Part shown: piece by piece, positions 62,613 through 64,000 of the stretch
Layout: each line of letters opens with the position of its first letter
Position numbering within the stretch: the first letter of the stretch is position 1
Source: UBA724 sp049596815
Lineage (GTDB): Bacteria; Bacteroidota; Bacteroidia; Flavobacteriales; Flavobacteriaceae
DNA length: 64,000 nucleotides
NCBI GenBank assembly: GCA_049596815.1
Contig: JBMYLY010000002.1
Coordinates: 1-64,000 of the forward strand
Direction of reading: 5' to 3'
Notes under the pieces: model-generated
What the model was told of the DNA's origin: nothing
Database searches by the model: none
The model's input: only the letters and a program-made list of their open reading frames with translations
Position numbers and translations under genes: made by a program

Positions 62613-62744
62613 TGTTTGTTAGTTAGCTATGAATGCAATATATGTATAAGATTTACTATTATTAAATTTTTTGCCTCTTACTTTTTAATTTTTATGTGTT
62701 TGACGAGATTAGAGTTAATAATTTCAATATAATTCAATAATTAA

Positions 62745-62778
62745 ACACAAAAGCGTCGAAAAATCAACGCTTTTGTGT
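62745..62778 (-). terminator. Intrinsic terminator of the NTF2-like/CBM gene
   Basis: ACACAAAAGCGT - 10-base loop - ACGCTTTTGTGT: perfect 12-bp stem, 15 bases past the stop (on the minus strand) at 62794, followed on that strand by TTTAATTATTG. The rest of 62613-62793 is AT-rich and probably holds the lipoprotein promoter, but I see no exact -7 box. Confidence 0.75.
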
Positions 62779-62793
62779 ATTTGTTTGGAAGTG

Positions 62794-63630
62794 CTAATCA
62801 CAACTTGTACAGCTGTTAAAGCATACCGCGTCTAGAGTCATATTTCCTTCTACTTGCAACACCCGATTGGTGTAAATATCCGTGGTCTGAGTACATGGAG
62901 AGCCGGGCTCAAAGCTTTCTTCAACAGCTTGATTGTCAAGAATAAATTTGTATTGAAGCTGTCCAGGGATCACCTCTATGGTGGTTGTATATACGCCGTC
63001 CCCGTCTTCGTCTGTCATAGTATTACATGTGCCACACCAATCATTAAATGAGCCAAAGACACCTACGTTGTTGTATTCTCCCTCGTAAGCAGACATGTCA
63101 ACAGAAAGCGTAACTGAAGCGAGGGTGGATGCGTTGTACTGGAAGACTCTGAAGTATTGTACTTTGTTGTCCTGGATATACACGTTGGCGTGATTTTGTT
63201 CGACGGTAGTTTCGCTTCCGTTATTGACTTGTAGGGAAAAGCCAGAGGTAATCCAATCTCCGTCAATGGGGTTTCCTTCCTGATTGATGAATTTTAACGG
63301 CACACCCCACTCAAGCAATACACTCACTTGTTCGTTTTCAGCAAACCAATTGGTGAGGAATCCTGCCAGTTGCTCTTTTCCATCGATGGTGAGCTCGCCC
63401 CCAGGGGCTTCAATCCGTATGTTGTCGGCGGCAAGTGCCACAATGCCCTCCACATCGCCATCGGCATGCAATGCGCACCATTGTTTCCAAATGGAAACGC
63501 TGTTTTGACTGCCTTGGATAAAAGTGTTTTCTCGATCACCAGCAAATCCAAATTGTGAGGCGTCTTGGGCGTGTAAAGCAATCATTGGAAATGCCATTAG
63601 CGACAGGATCAAAAGTTTAATTTTTTTCAT
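62794..63630 (-). CDS. Secreted NTF2-like (SnoaL) domain fused to a starch/glycogen-binding-type module
   Basis: 278 aa. Signal peptide (about 1-22, ending ALHAQ). NTF2/SnoaL-like domain at about 43-165 (WKQWCALHADGDVEGIVALAADNIRIEAPGGE ... KEQLAGFLTNWFAE). Module of the E-set/CBM48-like type at about 172-272 (SVDMSAYEGEYNNVGVFGSFNDWCGTCNTMTDEDGDGVYTTTIEV ... YKFILDN), with a CGTC pair and a closing CFNSCTSC that look like disulfides. Such modules are usually attached to flavobacterial glycoside hydrolases; here no hydrolase is attached and no type IX sorting domain is visible. Probably periplasmic or secreted, sugar-binding. It has a long leader with repeats (63631-63983). Confidence 0.83.
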   Translation of the reverse strand: MKKIKLLILSLMAFPMIALHAQDASQFGFAGDRENTFIQGSQNSVSIWKQWCALHADGDVEGIVALAADNIRIEAPGGELTIDGKEQLAGFLTNWFAENEQVSVLLEWGVPLKFINQEGNPIDGDWITSGFSLQVNNGSETTVEQNHANVYIQDNKVQYFRVFQYNASTLASVTLSVDMSAYEGEYNNVGVFGSFNDWCGTCNTMTDEDGDGVYTTTIEVIPGQLQYKFILDNQAVEESFEPGSPCTQTTDIYTNRVLQVEGNMTLDAVCFNSCTSCD

Positions 63631-63678
63631 GTTTTGTTGTTTTTAGTTTATTACAGTTGTTTTTTTTTGATTAATAAG

Positions 63679-63779
63679 TAAAAAGCCTAAGCCTTTCTGT
63701 TAGTTGAGCCTAATATATAAAAAAGTGGCGTGTTTATATGCGTAATGATTACAGCTTCCCTTAGCGCATAGGCTTTTTA
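63679..63779 (-). repeat. Inverted repeat in the long leader of the NTF2-like/CBM gene
   Basis: TAAAAAGCCTAAGC (63679-63692) and its inverse GCATAGGCTTTTTA (63766-63779) match at 13 of 14 positions, with 73 bases between. On the minus strand transcript the second arm ends in GGCUUUUUA about 50 bases before the ATG, so the pair could form a long-loop attenuator-like stem. Confidence 0.4.
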
Positions 63780-63936
63780 GGGGTGTTTAATCGTCTTATG
63801 TCTGCAAGTTTTCTTAGCCGCTTTCGTAAAGTTGCCGTAATACTTTGTCTGGCCTGGTTGTTAAACTAGGTGCTGAGGTTGTACGCTCTGGAGAGGTTAG
63901 TGTTGTGTGTTTGGATCGTAATTATTGGATTTTACT

Positions 63937-63977
63937 TGGTTCACAATATGAACCATTTTGGTTTCCTTTGTGAACCA
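63937..63977. promoter_or_regulatory. Tandem palindromic operator (TGGTTyM-N5-TGAACCA twice, 22 bp apart)
   Basis: Copy 1, 63937-63955: TGGTTCA-CAATA-TGAACCA, a perfect 7-bp inverted repeat. Copy 2, 63959-63977: TGGTTTC-CTTTG-TGAACCA. The start-to-start distance is 22 bp, about two helical turns. Copy 2 overlaps the end of a minus-strand -7 box. This is the layout of a repressor site with cooperative dimers. Confidence 0.5.
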
Positions 63978-63983
63978 AAGGTA
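63976..63983 (-). promoter_or_regulatory. Bacteroidetes -7 promoter box reading toward the NTF2-like/CBM gene
   Basis: Minus-strand TACCTTTG, exact match. If used for the gene starting at 63630 it gives a leader of about 340 nt. The stretch 63631-63935 between holds the inverted repeat but no convincing gene. Confidence 0.45.
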
Positions 63984-64000
63984 AAAACTAGATTTTTTGG

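Noticed and set aside
63897..63956. 19-codon minus-strand ORF (ATG at 63956) in the leader of the NTF2-like/CBM gene
   Set aside because: Such a short frame is expected by chance, it lies within the operator, and there is no ribosome-binding or conservation evidence.

Overview
This window is chromosomal DNA from a member of the Bacteroidetes, most likely a marine or aquatic Flavobacteriaceae-like organism (order Flavobacteriales). The evidence is: a gliding/type IX secretion gene (gldH), a PorP/SprF protein next to a 1.7 kaa type B sorted surface protein, a moxR-batABCDE aerotolerance operon, HU-CCDC81/SPOR and RicT proteins of the Bacteroidetes type, and repeated use of the Bacteroidetes sigma-ABfs -7 box (TAnnTTTG) just upstream of start codons, with little Shine-Dalgarno signal. 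I see no rRNA, tRNA, insertion sequence, prophage or CRISPR array. Gene order is dense, and six convergent pairs share interlocked stop codons.

Layout. 1-12 kb: 5'-truncated PiT phosphate permease, biotin-dependent acyl-CoA carboxylase beta subunit, class Ia ribonucleotide reductase (nrdB-nrdA), DUF3109 protein, MarC-type membrane protein, dCMP deaminase, HupE/UreJ protein, a TerB/DnaJ membrane co-chaperone, a bacilliredoxin and an acyltransferase. 12-22.7 kb: crotonase and orphan histidine kinase, then a heme cluster: hemJ, hemH and an AraC-type regulator on the minus strand, and hemA-C-D-E-F-B on the plus strand. Together these cover glutamyl-tRNA to protoheme except for glutamate-1-semialdehyde aminotransferase (hemL), which is not in the window. 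HemF and HemJ point to aerobic heme synthesis. 22.7-29.9 kb: beta-lactamase-fold hydrolase, PolB-like exonuclease, fused dipeptide-type ABC ATPase, gpsA, pheS, CvpA. 29.9-38.7 kb: an eight-gene minus-strand operon moxR-DUF58-BatD-like-batA-batB-batC-batD-batE.

38.9-53.4 kb: AlbA/schlafen-type protein, nadD-gmk-yicC, a scar holding the C-terminal halves of two unrelated genes joined head to head, acyl-CoA thioesterase, SPOR protein, a dprA gene that has lost its Rossmann core, trpS, a second acyltransferase, recA, trhO, then ricT-gldH-PBP1A. 53.4-64 kb is the surface and accessory end: CYTH protein, S1/P1 nuclease, PorP/SprF, the giant T9SS adhesin, a zinc-ribbon miniprotein, a methyltransferase, a lipoprotein with an internally duplicated six-cysteine domain, and a secreted NTF2-like/carbohydrate-binding fusion. 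The last gene has a long leader and an apparent tandem operator at the right edge.

Most of the window is housekeeping. The observations I consider least expected are the two gene-decay scars at 42.6 and 44.8 kb, the tandem operator/leader at 63.68-63.98 kb, the duplicated cysteine-rich lipoprotein domain, and a 14-bp direct repeat bracketing the AraC/hemA divergent promoter. I did not find a clearly new multi-gene system.
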